From Actinomadura barringtoniae (GTDB lineage: Bacteria > Actinomycetota > Actinomycetes > Streptosporangiales > Streptosporangiaceae): a stretch of 64,000 bases of DNA. This document shows positions 48,039 to 55,905 of the stretch, piece after piece. Positions within the stretch are counted from its first letter, which is position 1. Every line of letters begins with the position of its first letter. The stretch covers positions 124,001 to 188,000 of the forward strand of contig NZ_JAGEOJ010000019.1 of assembly GCF_017573505.1 (NCBI RefSeq). The letters are read 5' to 3'. The translations under genes and the position numbers were made by a program. The notes under the pieces were generated by a model that was not told the DNA's origin, ran no database searches, and saw nothing but the letters and a program-made list of their open reading frames with translations.

Positions 48039-48971
48039 CTATCTGTCGGGCGTCGAGCCGGCGGTGGGCCTGGCGGTTTCCTGATGTCCTGCCGGAGCGA
48101 GCACGACCGCGCCGTTCGGGGTCAGCGCTCGGCCGGTACGGCGATCGATCGGGTAAGGGAGCGGCGGGAGCGGGTGCCGGCGTACGTGCCAGGCCTGGTA
48201 GGCGACGAGCGTGAGGAGTACGGCCAGCAGAGCGGCGGACCCCCGCAGGGTGCCCCAGCCGAGGCCGCCCTCGTCGACCGGTTTGATGAGCGAGTCGCCT
48301 CCGGCCGCGCCGAGCGGACGGGTGAGGACGAACGCCACCCAGAACAGGAGCGTGGTGTTGATGCCGGTCAGGTAGTGGGCGGCCAGGATGAGGACCATGA
48401 CCGCCGCGATGATCAGGAAGGCGTTGCGGAAGCCGAGGCCGGTGTCGTCGGAGAGCCAGTCGCCGCTGGCGGTGCCGAGGGTGTTGGAGACCAGGATGGC
48501 GATCCAGTAGAGGATTTCGCCGGTGCGGCTGGAGACGTTCTCCACGTCGTAGCTTTGGCCGGTGCGCCACCAGACCAGGAAGACGACGGCGAGCAGGCCG
48601 GTGAGGATGAGGGCGCCCCAGCCGTAGCCGACGCCGTTGGCCGCGCTGCCGTGGCCGGGGCCGCGGTCGAGGAAGTCCGACATCTCGGTGCCGACCATGC
48701 TGGTGCCGAGCACGACCGCCCAGTAGAGGGCGGGCCGGAACCGGGGGGCCTTGAGCTGGAGGACCAGGACCACCAGAAAGTAGCCGAGGAAGATCACTTC
48801 GGTGCCGATGTAGCCGATGGCGAGCGTGATGCCGAACAGGTCGCCGGCCGTTTCGCCGAGCGTCACCGCGACGATCTTGATCACCCAGAACAGCGCCGTC
48901 ACCTGCGGAAGTTTCCGCATCACGTAACGGACGCCGAGGTCTGCCGGCACTCCAGAGGTCTCCGTGGACAC
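48039..48971 (-). CDS. COG4705-type membrane protein with fourfold internal repeat
   Basis: 310 residues from GTG/ATG-type start at 48971. Eight or more helices arranged as four repeats, each with the aromatic-led motif FW/YW...T/N-x-x-G-x-x-x-x-D: FWVIKIVAVTLGETAGD, YWAVVLGTSMVGTEMSD, YWIAILVSNTLGTASGD, FWVAFVLTRPLGAAGGD. The conserved Thr/Asp pairs could line a cation path. The family is uncharacterised as far as I know. A TACA-N4-TGTC site lies 76 bases upstream, next to the BlaI/M56 genes, which suggests control by that pair. Confidence 0.8.
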   Translation of the reverse strand: MSTETSGVPADLGVRYVMRKLPQVTALFWVIKIVAVTLGETAGDLFGITLAIGYIGTEVIFLGYFLVVLVLQLKAPRFRPALYWAVVLGTSMVGTEMSDFLDRGPGHGSAANGVGYGWGALILTGLLAVVFLVWWRTGQSYDVENVSSRTGEILYWIAILVSNTLGTASGDWLSDDTGLGFRNAFLIIAAVMVLILAAHYLTGINTTLLFWVAFVLTRPLGAAGGDSLIKPVDEGGLGWGTLRGSAALLAVLLTLVAYQAWHVRRHPLPPLPYPIDRRTGRALTPNGAVVLAPAGHQETARPTAGSTPDR

Positions 48972-49382
48972 CTGCGCTCCCCAGCTCGAGGATGACTACT
49001 TAACGTGACGAGACGCTAGCAGTCTGGAGCTGTGGATCTCGCGTATTTCTACAAGACTGTCGAAGAAGCGCGTTCGCATCACCGCGGGGCCTGCTCGGTC
49101 TTCCGTCGGCGCGGACCGCGCACGCCGTTGCCGGGCAAGCGTGGATGCCATCAAAAACTACACGCGTGTAGATACCGGGCTAAGCTTGCACGAGTTGGCC
49201 GGCCGAGTGTGATGATCCTGCTCTTAGGCCTACGGCGTAGTTCTTGATATGTACCTGCCTACATCTGGTTGTTCAGCATGGCTCACGGGAGTCTCCGACC
49301 TCGGGGCGAAGACTCCAGGACCCTGCTGACCGTAGCGTTTCAACGCCGAGCGAGATGCCGAGTGAAACGGCGGGATATTCAC
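48972..49382. promoter_or_regulatory. 410-base divergent control region with two TACA-N4-TGTA sites
   Basis: No gene is visible. It contains TTCTACA-AGAC-TGTCGAA at 49047-49065 (one mismatch between arms), a perfect CTACA-CGCG-TGTAG at 49158-49171, and ATGTA-N6-TACAT at 49247-49262. The first should act on the COG4705 gene, the second on the ABC operon at 49383. Confidence 0.5.
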
Positions 49383-50309
49383 GTGATCGAAGCCAGAGGC
49401 CTGACTAAACGGTATGGAACAAAGCTGGCGGTGGACGATCTAACGTTCACTGTGAAGCCAGGTGTCGTCACCGGATTCCTCGGCCCCAACGGGGCGGGAA
49501 AGTCCACGACCATGCGCATGATTCTCGGGCTGGATCGGCCCACGGCCGGAACGGTGACCGTCAACGGGCGACCCTACGCCGAGCATCGCGCACCGCTGCG
49601 CGAGGTGGGCGCGCTCTTGGAGGCCAAGGCCATTCACACCGGGCGTACCGCCACCAACCACCTGCTGGCCCTGGCTGCCACGACCGGCATCCCGCGCAGC
49701 CGGGTCGAGGAGGTCATCGACCTGGTCGGGCTGCGGGAGGTCGCACGGCGCCGGGCGGGCGGTTTCTCGCTCGGCATGGGGCAGCGGCTCGGCATCGCCT
49801 CGGCGATGCTCGGAGACCCCAAGACGCTCATCCTGGACGAGCCGGTCAACGGCCTGGACCCGGAGGGGATCCTCTGGATTCGCACCCTGCTGAAGGAGCT
49901 GGCGTCCGAGGGCCGCACGATCCTGGTCTCGTCGCACCTCATGAGCGAGATGGCGCTGACCGCCGAGCACCTCATCGTGATCGGGCGAGGTCGGCTGATC
50001 GCCGACACCTCGGTGAAGGAGTTCATCGAACGAGCCTCCACGGGCAGTGTGAAGGTCCGTTCGCCTCAGGCCGCAAAGCTGCGCGAGCTGCTGAGCGGAC
50101 CGGGCGTGACAGTGGCCAGTGGTGAGGAGAGCACGCTGGAGGTCATCGGGCTGACCAGCGACGAGATCGGCCAGATCGCCGCGGACCATGCGCTCGTCTT
50201 GTTCGAACTGGCGCCTCAACGCACCTCGCTCGAGGAGGCCTTCATGGCGCTCACCAGTGACGCCGTCGAATTCCGTGCCGGGCGTCTGACCGAAGGGGCT
50301 GCGGCATGA
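49383..50309 (+). CDS. ABC transporter ATPase, BcrA/DrrA-like
   Basis: 308 residues from GTG 49383. Walker A GPNGAGKST, signature FSLGMGQRLGIASAML, Walker B LILDEPVNGLDPEG, SSHLMSEM. Unlike the related ATPase at 25112 it keeps a C-terminal regulatory extension of about 75 residues (VKVRSPQAAKLRELLSGPGVTVASGEE). First of four overlapping genes (ATPase, permease, kinase, regulator), so sensor and transporter are made from one transcript. Confidence 0.9.
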   Translation: MIEARGLTKRYGTKLAVDDLTFTVKPGVVTGFLGPNGAGKSTTMRMILGLDRPTAGTVTVNGRPYAEHRAPLREVGALLEAKAIHTGRTATNHLLALAATTGIPRSRVEEVIDLVGLREVARRRAGGFSLGMGQRLGIASAMLGDPKTLILDEPVNGLDPEGILWIRTLLKELASEGRTILVSSHLMSEMALTAEHLIVIGRGRLIADTSVKEFIERASTGSVKVRSPQAAKLRELLSGPGVTVASGEESTLEVIGLTSDEIGQIAADHALVLFELAPQRTSLEEAFMALTSDAVEFRAGRLTEGAAA

Positions 50310-51124
50310 CCGCCGTGACGACCGAGCCGGTGCGCGTCGACGGAGTCTCGTTGCCGCGGGTCCTGCGTTCGGAATGGATCAAGTTGTGGACGCTGCGCTC
50401 CACGTTTTGGACGCTGTTCACCGCGATCGTGGCGACCGCCGGGCTGGGCATGTTGTTCAGCTGGGGGTTCGCCGGCCACGCCAACGACCCGAAGGACCCG
50501 ATTCCCAACGCCGCCATCCGGGCGGTGACCGTGCCCTTGCAGCCGTACGTGATCGCCCAGCTGGCCATCGGTGTCCTCGGCGTAATGATCATCACGGGGG
50601 AGTACTCCACCGGCATGATCCGGGCGACCCTCGCGGCCGTGCCGACCAGGCTGCCGGTGCTGTGGGCCAAGGCCGCCGTGTTCTCGGTCGTCGTTCTGGT
50701 GCTGATGGAGGTCATGGCGTTCGTGGCCTTCTTCTGCGGTGAGGCGATCATTTCCACGCACCACATCCAGGCGTCGCTGTCCTCCCCACAGGCACTGCGG
50801 ATCGTGCTCGGCGTCGGCCTCTACCTCACCGTCGTGGGGCTACTCGGCACCGCGCTGGGGGTCATCATCCGCAGCACCGCGGGCGCGATCGCCGCATTGT
50901 TCGGGATCCTGCTGGTACTCCCGCTCCTCGGCGAAGTCCTCAACCTGACTTCATGGGGAAAGCACATCACCCCGTACCTGCCCTCCAACGCGGGCGGAGA
51001 CCTCCTCACCAACATGCCCGACCCCGGCTCGCTGAGCCCCTGGACCGGATTCGGGCTGTTCTGCCTGTACACGGCGGCCGCGATGGCAGCGGCGGCCTAC
51101 CTACTGCATCGCAGGGACGCTTGA
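50306..51124 (+). CDS. ABC-2 type permease
   Basis: 272 residues from ATG 50306 (ATGA overlap). Start LRSEWIKLWTLRSTFWTLF is typical of BcrB-like permeases, followed by six helices and the EYSTGMIRATLAAVPTR loop. The end LLHRRDA is followed directly by an array of 8-base repeats leading to the kinase start. Works with the ATPase at 49383. Confidence 0.88.
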   Translation: MTAVTTEPVRVDGVSLPRVLRSEWIKLWTLRSTFWTLFTAIVATAGLGMLFSWGFAGHANDPKDPIPNAAIRAVTVPLQPYVIAQLAIGVLGVMIITGEYSTGMIRATLAAVPTRLPVLWAKAAVFSVVVLVLMEVMAFVAFFCGEAIISTHHIQASLSSPQALRIVLGVGLYLTVVGLLGTALGVIIRSTAGAIAALFGILLVLPLLGEVLNLTSWGKHITPYLPSNAGGDLLTNMPDPGSLSPWTGFGLFCLYTAAAMAAAAYLLHRRDA

Positions 51125-51156
51125 AGCGGATGAGCGGATGAGCGGATGAGCGGATG
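51125..51156 (+). repeat. Four 8-base repeats, each carrying an ATGA start-stop
   Basis: AGCGGATG occurs four times between the permease stop (51122-51124) and the kinase ATG (51159). Because the unit is 8 bases long, each copy presents its ATGA in a different frame. Confidence 0.92.
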
Positions 51157-51158
51157 AG

Positions 51159-52373
51159 ATGAGCGGCTTGAGCCTGGTCAGGAACCGCGAGGCGCTTTCG
51201 CTGCTTCGCGGCTCATGGCCGCATCGCGTCGCCGAACGCCACCCTCTGGTGGTCGACGCCCTCCTGGCAGCGGTGCTGTTCGCGGCGGCGATACCACGCG
51301 AGATCCATGAACCCGCTCGGCCGGTCGCACTGGGCTGGGTCCTTCAGGCGGGCCTGGTACTCCCGCTGGCCTGGCGACGAGTCGCCCCGCTCACGACCTT
51401 TGCGGTCGTGGCCGCGCTCGCCTTCACCCAGTGGCAGAACGGGGTCCTCGTACCCACCGGAGACGTAGCAGTCCTCATCGCCCTTCACGCCGTGGCCGCC
51501 CACACCACGCTACGGAAGCTGGCCCTGGCCTTCACGGTGGCAGAGCTCGGCGTGACCCTGGCAGCGATCCGATGGGCTCCGAATCACGAGACCTTCAAGG
51601 CGTTCGTCCTGCTGTCCGGACTGACCACCGCCGCGGCGGTACTCGGCCTGAACCAGCGGACCCGCAAGGCCTACACCGCGTCACTGGAGGACCGCGCGGC
51701 CCGGGCCGAACGTGAACGCGACCAGCAGGCCCAGATCATCGCCGCCGAGGAACGTGCCCGGATCGCCAGAGACGTCCACGACATCGTGACGCACAGTCTG
51801 TCGGTCATGATCGCCCTCGCCGACGGCGCCGCATACGCACTTCCCACCGCTCCCGACCAGGCCGCGGACGCGATCGACAAGGCATCGACCGTCGGGCGCC
51901 AGGCCATCGCGGAAATGCAGCGCGTTCTCGAGGTACTGCGTTCCGGTGCGGACGACCTTCCCGCACGCCGTCCCCAACCGGCGCTCCAGCAACTCGACGG
52001 CCTGATCGCCGAGGTCCGCGCCGCCGGGCTCCCGGTCGAGATCATCGTCGAAGGCAAGGCCCCCGCCATGCCCTCCGGCGCCGAACTGACCATCTACCGC
52101 GTCGTACAGGAAGCGCTCACCAACACGCGCAAGCACACCGCGCCCGGCACCGCGGCCCGCGTCCGGATCGCCTACGACCCCGAGACCGTCGACATCGAGA
52201 TCGTCGACGACGGAACGGCGTCACCGCCGGAACGACCCCACGGCCACGGCCTCACAGGGATGCGCGAACGGGTGGCGGTGTACGGCGGCCGCCTCGAGGC
52301 CGGGCCCCGCCCCTCCGGCGGGTGGCGGGTGCACACGACGTTGAAACCCGCCGAACTCCGGAGCGCACCGTGA
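51159..52373 (+). CDS. Sensor histidine kinase, HisKA_3 type
   Basis: 404 residues from ATG 51159. Five or six helices between 30 and 165 with almost no outer sequence, a coiled-coil linker (SLEDRAARAERERDQQAQIIAAEE), phosphorylated His207 in RIARDVHDIVTHSLS, N-box EALTNTRKH, G-boxes VDDGTASPPE and GHGLTGMRERV. It belongs to the ABC operon and overlaps the regulator by GTGA. The expected signal is a peptide antibiotic or the flux through the transporter. Confidence 0.88.
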   Translation: MSGLSLVRNREALSLLRGSWPHRVAERHPLVVDALLAAVLFAAAIPREIHEPARPVALGWVLQAGLVLPLAWRRVAPLTTFAVVAALAFTQWQNGVLVPTGDVAVLIALHAVAAHTTLRKLALAFTVAELGVTLAAIRWAPNHETFKAFVLLSGLTTAAAVLGLNQRTRKAYTASLEDRAARAERERDQQAQIIAAEERARIARDVHDIVTHSLSVMIALADGAAYALPTAPDQAADAIDKASTVGRQAIAEMQRVLEVLRSGADDLPARRPQPALQQLDGLIAEVRAAGLPVEIIVEGKAPAMPSGAELTIYRVVQEALTNTRKHTAPGTAARVRIAYDPETVDIEIVDDGTASPPERPHGHGLTGMRERVAVYGGRLEAGPRPSGGWRVHTTLKPAELRSAP

Positions 52374-53035
52374 TCAGTGTCCTGCTCGTCGACGACGAGC
52401 CACTCCTTCGCCTGGGGTTCCGCCTGGTCCTGAACACCCAGCCCGACCTGGACGTCATCGGCGAAGCAGGCGACGGAGCCGAGGCCGTCCGGCAGGTCGC
52501 GGACCTGGAACCCGACGTCGTGCTGATGGACGTACGAATGCCGGGCACCGACGGCATCGAGGCCACCGAGCAGATCGTCCGAAGCCACGCCACGACACGC
52601 GTCCTCATCCTCACGACGTTCGACCTGGACGAGTACGCCTTCGCCGCCCTGCGCGCCGGCGCGGCCGGCTTCCTGCTCAAGAACGCCCAGCCCGCCGACC
52701 TCATCGCGGGCATCCGCACCGTCGCGTCCGGCGACGGCGTCGTGGCGCCGCGCGTCACCCGGCGGCTGATCGAAACCTTCGTCGGCGCCGGCACCCCCCA
52801 GAGCCTGGCGGCCCAGACCGAGAACGCCCGCCTGGGCCGCCTCACCGACCGAGAACGTGAGGTCCTCGTAGCGATGGCGCGCGGACGCTCCAACGCCGAG
52901 ATCGCCCACGAACTAGGCCTATCCGAAGCCACCGTCAAAACCCACGTCAGCCGCATCCTCCCCAAACTCGGGCTCCGCGACCGAGTCCAGGCCGTCGTCC
53001 TCGCCTACCAAACAGGCCTGATCCGCATCGTCTGA
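52370..53035 (+). CDS. NarL/LuxR-family response regulator
   Basis: 221 residues from GTG 52370, overlapping the kinase stop. Asp54 in VLMDVRMPG, LTTFDLDEYA and GFLLKN in the receiver; LuxR helix-turn-helix LTDREREVLVAMARGRSNAEIAHELGLSEATVKTHVSRILPKLGLRDRVQ. Last gene of the operon. Its own target is probably the operon promoter upstream of 49383. Confidence 0.9.
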   Translation: MISVLLVDDEPLLRLGFRLVLNTQPDLDVIGEAGDGAEAVRQVADLEPDVVLMDVRMPGTDGIEATEQIVRSHATTRVLILTTFDLDEYAFAALRAGAAGFLLKNAQPADLIAGIRTVASGDGVVAPRVTRRLIETFVGAGTPQSLAAQTENARLGRLTDREREVLVAMARGRSNAEIAHELGLSEATVKTHVSRILPKLGLRDRVQAVVLAYQTGLIRIV

Positions 53036-53716
53036 GCCAACCGCGAAGCGTTCGCGCCCTTTCCGTGCGGTCGCACGACCAACGGACCTGTGACGGCCTT
53101 GTCCGCGTTCTCGCGGATGGTCTGGCCTAGTCCAAGAACTTGCAATCCGCGTAAGAGATCGTCCGCCCCCAGGCAATCTCGAAGGCGGCGACAACTGGCC
53201 GGACCGGGAGAGATCTGTGAAGCCCCTCCCGCCTTGACGGAAGAACTGTGAGTTATCCGTGCCGCTGGGGACGCGACATTGGGCGAGGCGACCCGACCTG
53301 CTGGGAGAGCCCGCGCTGACCTTGAGCCCGACCTGCACGCCGACCGCCGCTCCGCGGCCCCTGGCCGCCGCCCAGGCATACCGGCTGCGCATGACCGGGC
53401 CCGGCGGGCCGCAGACGACGTGCCCTCCCCGGCAGCGGCCGCCATTCTCCGCGGATTCGTGTCCACGGTCGCAGCCCCCGCCGTAATCGGCGATCTCCGT
53501 TGAAGGCCTCTCGCACCTCTCGCGCGTAAATTAAAGGGGCGCACGATAAACCTCGCCAAATGAGAAATTCATGAAGATCCACAGATAAGGGTGACCTTAC
53601 TTTGACCGGAGACGGACAGTTGATCTGCGAATAGTTTTCATGTGATGGGCGGTGTGAAACAGTGACCCTCGTTCGGCCTCCGGTCGAATGCCATTGGTAT
53701 GCGAGGGGAGTTTCGC
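53036..53716. other. Long intergenic region before the M28 peptidase gene
   Basis: No credible gene. The right part (about 53530-53700) is clearly more AT-rich than its surroundings and should hold the promoter and a leader of the peptidase gene. I see no known riboswitch motif. The left part shows only weak shadow frames. Confidence 0.45.
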
Positions 53717-55405
53717 ATGTCACATCATCGCTGGATGCTGCGCCCGTTCACGGTCTTGGCGGCGGGTGCCGCTCTCGTCACGATGGTCATCACCGCCCCC
53801 GCCGGGGCGGCCCCTGCGCCCGCGGGCGCGGGCCAGGGGCCGAGTTCTGCCGGGTGCGCAAATCGCGTCAACGACACGCCGCGCAAATTGATCGAGTGCA
53901 TCCAGACCGAGGACCTGTGGCGCCATATGCGGGCGTTCCAGGCGATCGCCGATGCGCACCCGGGCGCGGACGGTCACCCCTCTCGCAATTCCGGCGAGCC
54001 CGGCTATAAGGCGTCGGTCGACTACGTCGCCAAGCTGATGCGCCAGGCCGGATACGACGTCAAGATCCAGAATTACAAGTTCTTCTACTTCGCCTTCACG
54101 GCGCTACCGACCTTCCGCGAGGCCTCGCCGACGCCGCACGACTACACCGTGGCCACCGACTGGAACCCGGGCCAGAGCACCGGTGCCGCTTCGGCGGCCC
54201 TCCAGCCCGCGGGCGGCATCGTCATCCCGCCGACCTCGTCGCCCAGCTCGACCAGCGGCTGCGCGGCGGCCGACTTCACCGGCTTCACCGCGGGCCGGGT
54301 CGCGCTCGTCCAGCGCGGCGGCTGCAACTACGGCGTCAAGGTCCAGAACGCGCAGGCGGCCGGCGCCACCGGAGTGATCGTCTTCAACGAGGGCAACCCC
54401 GGACGCACCGATCTCATCAACGGCAGCCTCATCGACGCCGCGGGCAACCGGATCGTCCCGACCATCCCCGTCGCCTTCACCTCGTTCGCGACCGGCAGCG
54501 ACCTGCTCACCCAGTACGACCAGGCCGTCCAGAACGGCACGGCACCGCCGGTCATGAGCCTTGAGATCAAGGCGAAGGTCAACCCCAACGCCGACGACTA
54601 CAACGTCATCGCCGACTCCAAGGGCGGCGACCCGAACCACACCGTGGTCGTCGACGCCCACCTCGACGCGATCTACGGCGCCGGAATGCTCGACAACGCG
54701 TCCGGCTCCGCGACGATCCTGAACATCGCCCAGCTGATGCGCAAGGTCAAGCCCCGCAACAAGCTGCGGTTCATCTGGTTCGGTGGCGAGGAGCTGGGCG
54801 AGCTCGGCTCGGCGTTCTACGTCAACAACCTCGCCCCCGCCGACCTGGCCAAGATCGGCTATGACCTGGACGCGGACGTGACGGCGACCCCGAACTACGT
54901 GGTCGGCGTGCTCGACCCGGCGGGCGTCGACCTGTTCACCCGCACCGTCTCGACGCAGTTCCCGCCGCAGGTGTACGAGCCCTCGAAGGTCGCCAGGGAC
55001 CTGGGCATCCAGTACTTCAGCTCCATCGGGAAGAACCACATCCTGTTCTCTCCGGTGGGCACGGACGCCGAGCAGTTCAACCAGGCCGGCGTTCCCGCGA
55101 GCGGCGTGCTCACGGGGCAGGACTGCTGCAAGCTCCAATCGGACGTCGACCTGTTCGGCGGCGTCACCGGCAACTTCGAAGGAAAGATCCCGAGTACCGA
55201 CGGCGGATGCGTCGACAACCCGTTCCGCTGGTGCGACAACCTCGCGAACAACGACAAGAAGGTCCTCACCTTCATGTCCCGGGGATTCGCCAACATGGTG
55301 GTCAACATGGCCTTCGACACGAAGGTGCTGTCCGCGGCCGCCAACCCGCGAGTCCACGCCCAAGCCCGGCCGTCGCCCCACACCACAGGAGCCCCGTCCC
55401 GCTGA
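53717..55405 (+). CDS. Secreted M28-family aminopeptidase with PA domain
   Basis: 562 residues from ATG 53717, seven bases after GAGGGGAG. Signal peptide with cleavage near APAGAAPA (about 33). A protease-associated (PA) domain lies at about 150-265 (GRVALVQRGGCNYGVKVQNAQAAGATGVIVFNEG), inserted before the zinc domain. Zinc ligands are in VVDAHLDAIYGAGMLDNASGSA, FGGEELGELGS, and a late His in the IGKNHILFS region; six or more cysteines stabilise the C-terminus. It should remove N-terminal residues from peptides outside the cell. Monocistronic, with a strong hairpin after it. Confidence 0.9.
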   Translation: MSHHRWMLRPFTVLAAGAALVTMVITAPAGAAPAPAGAGQGPSSAGCANRVNDTPRKLIECIQTEDLWRHMRAFQAIADAHPGADGHPSRNSGEPGYKASVDYVAKLMRQAGYDVKIQNYKFFYFAFTALPTFREASPTPHDYTVATDWNPGQSTGAASAALQPAGGIVIPPTSSPSSTSGCAAADFTGFTAGRVALVQRGGCNYGVKVQNAQAAGATGVIVFNEGNPGRTDLINGSLIDAAGNRIVPTIPVAFTSFATGSDLLTQYDQAVQNGTAPPVMSLEIKAKVNPNADDYNVIADSKGGDPNHTVVVDAHLDAIYGAGMLDNASGSATILNIAQLMRKVKPRNKLRFIWFGGEELGELGSAFYVNNLAPADLAKIGYDLDADVTATPNYVVGVLDPAGVDLFTRTVSTQFPPQVYEPSKVARDLGIQYFSSIGKNHILFSPVGTDAEQFNQAGVPASGVLTGQDCCKLQSDVDLFGGVTGNFEGKIPSTDGGCVDNPFRWCDNLANNDKKVLTFMSRGFANMVVNMAFDTKVLSAAANPRVHAQARPSPHTTGAPSR

Positions 55406-55425
55406 GCCGCACTTCCACACAGCCC

Positions 55426-55457
55426 TCAGGCCCCAGGAACGCGTTCCTGGGGCCTGA
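55426..55457 (+). terminator. Perfect 32-base palindrome after M28 gene
   Basis: The 16-base half TCAGGCCCCAGGAACG is followed directly by its exact complement, giving a very stable hairpin 21 bases after the stop. It is probably an intrinsic terminator without U-tract. Confidence 0.75.
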
Positions 55458-55481
55458 CCCCTGGGCGCCGGGCGGGCGCGG

Positions 55482-55817
55482 GTGGGCGCGGATGGCATCG
55501 CCTGTGCTGCGGAGACAGGACAGAAGCGGGGGTCTTGGCTCTCGCCGGACGGGGCCGCACGAGCCCTTGCCGAAGACACCATGTCCCGCTGCGATCGCAC
55601 CCTCGGCCCAGACCACCCGTTCACCCTGCGCACCGCAGGCTCACTGGCCATGGGTTTCCACGCTCTCGACCGCAGTGAGCAGGCGTCACACCTGGTCTCC
55701 AGCCTGCGCCTCCAGGATGTGGACGACGCAATCCACCAGGCCGACTTCCATTGGGACTCTGGCCTGGCCTTGAACGCACTGTCGCCGCACTACGGCGACC
55801 GCATCACCCTGAACTGA
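55482..55817 (+). pseudogene. TPR-repeat fragment of an NB-ARC/FxSxx-COOH-type protein
   Basis: The segment ARALAEDTMSRCDRTLGPDHPFTLRTAGSLAMGFHALDRSEQASHL is one and a half units of the actinomycete tetratricopeptide repeat (A..LAEDTL.R.RR.LGPDHPDTL.SA.NLA). Full proteins have an NB-ARC ATPase and many such repeats over 800 or more residues. Here only the tail is present and nothing of the ATPase precedes it, so it is a remnant. Confidence 0.6.
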
Positions 55818-55905
55818 CAGCGATCACCGCGCCGCCCACAGAGTTTCAGGCAGTCCCTCGCGGCCGTCTGCGTGGACGATGGGCTGTGCCTTCTACGGCA
55901 CTGGA

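Noticed and set aside
2124-51156. Tandem repeats as CRISPR arrays
   Set aside because: Units are 8-29 bases, contiguous and without unique spacers; no cas genes are present.
53530-53716. Riboswitch before the M28 gene
   Set aside because: The AT-rich leader is suggestive, but I could not find the conserved cores of known riboswitch classes.
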